A stretch of 7,986 nt of DNA from Deltaproteobacteria bacterium RIFCSPLOWO2_02_56_12 (GTDB lineage Bacteria > Desulfobacterota > Binatia > UBA9968): contig MGRY01000046.1 in NCBI GenBank assembly GCA_001799045.1, positions 458-8,443 on the forward strand. The letters are read 5' to 3'. Below the pieces are notes generated by a model, which worked only from the letters and a program-made list of their open reading frames with translations, was not told the origin of the DNA and ran no database searches. How positions within the stretch are numbered: the stretch's first letter is position 1; each line of letters begins with the position of its first letter. The translations under genes were made by a program, and so were the position numbers. This document shows positions 6,620-7,986 of the stretch, one piece after another.

Positions 6620-7771
6620 CTAATCTAAAAGTTTGCGCGCCAACTCCGCCCCCGGCTGGCGCAGCTTGTGAACTTTTTCCTCCGACTGATTCTCCAGCCG
6701 GTAATATTGCTCCAATGTCAGCCCATCCTTGGCAGCCAGGACACCGAACTCTTGGAGCCACTTGGTATCGACGTCCAGGCGGCGCGTGCCTTGGCCGATG
6801 GCCTTCGAGAAAACCTCCTGTCCCTCTTTGCCCAGGAGCCAGTTGACGAAAACTTTGGTGCCGTTGGGATGCGGCGGGTTCTTCATGATCGTGAGGTGAC
6901 CGCTTCCGCCGCTCGCGTAGAGTCCCTCGCGCGGAGTCGGGAGCGGCTTAACGGGAAGCCCGGCCTTGATAAACGGGGCCAGCGAGTAATAGGTCAGCCC
7001 GGCGACAAAGGCAAGTTTGCCCTTGGCGACGATCTCCGCCAGCACCCGCTGGTCCCGGCTGAGAGCTATCTTCTGGCCGACCAGCCGCTTCAGATAATCC
7101 TCCCCTTTGATATGCATCAGATAAGTCCACATCGAGGCGCCGGAGCCCGGGGTTCTGGGGTCCAGCCAGCCTATTTTTCCTTTCCACTTCGGGTGCAAAA
7201 AATCATCGAAAGAGCGAATCTCCTCTCCCTTCATCAGATCCGAATTGTACCAGAGCGTCACGGTCTGGTACGCCTGAGAGGCGTAGATATAGCGCTTTGC
7301 GTTATCCACCCAAATATGGCCGCCCCACCAGTTTTTCGGATCTTTCACCTCCGGCAGGATCAGGAAGGGCTCAATAGGCTCCAAAATACCCTCGGGGAGA
7401 AATCCGGTAACAACGGATTCGCTGCCTCCGACGTGGAGATCAAAATAATGGATTCCGGCCCTGGATTCTTCGATGATCTTTCTGACGATCGACGCTCCTC
7501 TAGCGGCGACGGTTTCCACTTCAATCCCGAATCGCTTTTTCAAGCCATCTTCCAATCCTTTGCGCACTTCGGGGCTGGCCGGCACCGAGACGACCACTTT
7601 CCCTTCCTTTTTTCCCGCCTCGACGACCTTATCCCATTCCAGTTGCCAGCCCGGCTTGGAGGCTTGCCCGGCAACGGCAGACGGAAGAAAGAGAGAAGCG
7701 GCAACGATGAATCCCGCACAAAAGAAAGCAAGGTAATGTCTCATGAGATATCCGGTCCCTATCATTATCAT
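6620..7771 (-). CDS. ABC transporter periplasmic substrate-binding protein, first tandem copy
   Basis: A 383-residue exported COG1840-like binding protein. The signal peptide has a hydrophobic core at 12-30 and a likely cleavage at AVA|GQ near residue 34. The mature domain starts near WDKVVEAGKKEG (46-57) and ends with ELARKLLD, matching the neighbouring copy end to end. Shared landmarks are YFDLHVGGSE, the WWGGHIWVDNAKR block (about 148-160), DPRTPGSGAS and KDGLTLEQ. In the hinge region it has AGLTYYSLAP with Tyr261-Tyr262, the type of location where the Tyr pair of iron-binding FbpA proteins lies. However, the His and Glu iron ligands of FbpA are not evident, so iron is not assured. ATG at 7771 was chosen because its ATGA overlaps the stop of the upstream gene. 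Met10 at 7744 gives a shorter but also workable signal peptide, with an AGGGA placed rather far upstream. Substrate is unknown. Confidence 0.93.
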   Translation of the reverse strand: MIMIGTGYLMRHYLAFFCAGFIVAASLFLPSAVAGQASKPGWQLEWDKVVEAGKKEGKVVVSVPASPEVRKGLEDGLKKRFGIEVETVAARGASIVRKIIEESRAGIHYFDLHVGGSESVVTGFLPEGILEPIEPFLILPEVKDPKNWWGGHIWVDNAKRYIYASQAYQTVTLWYNSDLMKGEEIRSFDDFLHPKWKGKIGWLDPRTPGSGASMWTYLMHIKGEDYLKRLVGQKIALSRDQRVLAEIVAKGKLAFVAGLTYYSLAPFIKAGLPVKPLPTPREGLYASGGSGHLTIMKNPPHPNGTKVFVNWLLGKEGQEVFSKAIGQGTRRLDVDTKWLQEFGVLAAKDGLTLEQYYRLENQSEEKVHKLRQPGAELARKLLD

Positions 7772-7986
7772 TCTCGGTACATGATGGATGGCATCTGCAT
7801 CGAGACGGATTCCCTTCTCAGCGCGGCTTCGTAATCCCGCCGGATCTGCGGATCCTCGTCCTCATACTCGATGAGCGTTCCGCCCTCCCGCGTGCTCGTG
7901 CGAACCCCTTCCTTATTGAGGGACTTCGCAACGCCCAACAAGTATTTCCCCGACTGGCCGCTGTAACGGAATGCCAGTTGGCGGGC
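7768..7986 (-). CDS. 3' end of an unidentified protein-coding gene, N-terminus off the window
   Basis: An open frame enters at the right edge and gives 72 residues before TGA at 7770-7768. It begins ARQLAFRYSGQSG and ends RRESVSMQMPSIMYRE. The stop overlaps the ATG of the first binding-protein gene as ATGA, a hallmark of translational coupling, which makes this a real gene of the same operon and not a chance frame. The tail is charged and partly helical (DPQIRRDYEAALRRE), with an acidic EYEDEDP stretch before it and no membrane segment. It does not resemble the end of an ABC ATPase or a UbiX-type flavin prenyltransferase that I would recognise. I do not recognise the family. Confidence 0.75.
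   Translation of the reverse strand, partial: ARQLAFRYSGQSGKYLLGVAKSLNKEGVRTSTREGGTLIEYEDEDPQIRRDYEAALRRESVSMQMPSIMYRE

Noticed and set aside
6668..7834. 388-codon open frame on the plus strand opposite the first binding-protein gene
   Set aside because: It is fully antisense to a well-supported gene, has no recognisable domain or ribosome site, and the same kind of antisense frame (170 codons at 6116-6628) appears opposite the paralogue, as expected from shared codon composition.

Overview
The window holds six protein-coding genes, all on the minus strand, in two transcription units. No RNA gene, insertion sequence, CRISPR array or phage feature was seen. Moderate-to-high G+C, dense co-directional genes and the gene content suggest the chromosome of a free-living, probably uncultivated Gram-negative-type bacterium. 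A deltaproteobacterial, NC10, Rokubacteria or Tectomicrobia-like lineage would fit, but this is an impression from gene content and no marker gene is present.

Right part (7986 down to 2256): a tightly packed operon read leftwards. Its order is the 3' end of an unidentified gene, two tandem paralogous periplasmic substrate-binding proteins of the iron/thiamine/polyamine (COG1840-like) type, a UbiD-family prenylated-FMN decarboxylase, and a fused two-domain ABC permease. Junctions are a 4-base ATGA overlap and gaps of 12, 5 and 15 bases, so co-transcription and partial translational coupling are very likely. My reading is that the importer brings in a carboxylic acid, possibly aromatic or alpha,beta-unsaturated, that the cytoplasmic UbiD enzyme then decarboxylates (or forms by carboxylation). 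The ATPase subunit and the UbiX-type prenyl-FMN synthase this would need are not in the window.

Middle (2255 to 2126): a short intergenic region with a near-consensus sigma-70 promoter facing left.

Left part (2125 to 1, running off the edge): one long open frame starting at TTG behind a strong ribosome binding site. It is easily missed because there is no ATG near its start. It encodes a secreted or membrane-anchored protein with an NHL-type beta-propeller carrying an acidic insert, then three Ig-like modules, an IPT/TIG domain and the start of another Ig-like module. It has its own promoter and no evident functional tie to the transport operon.
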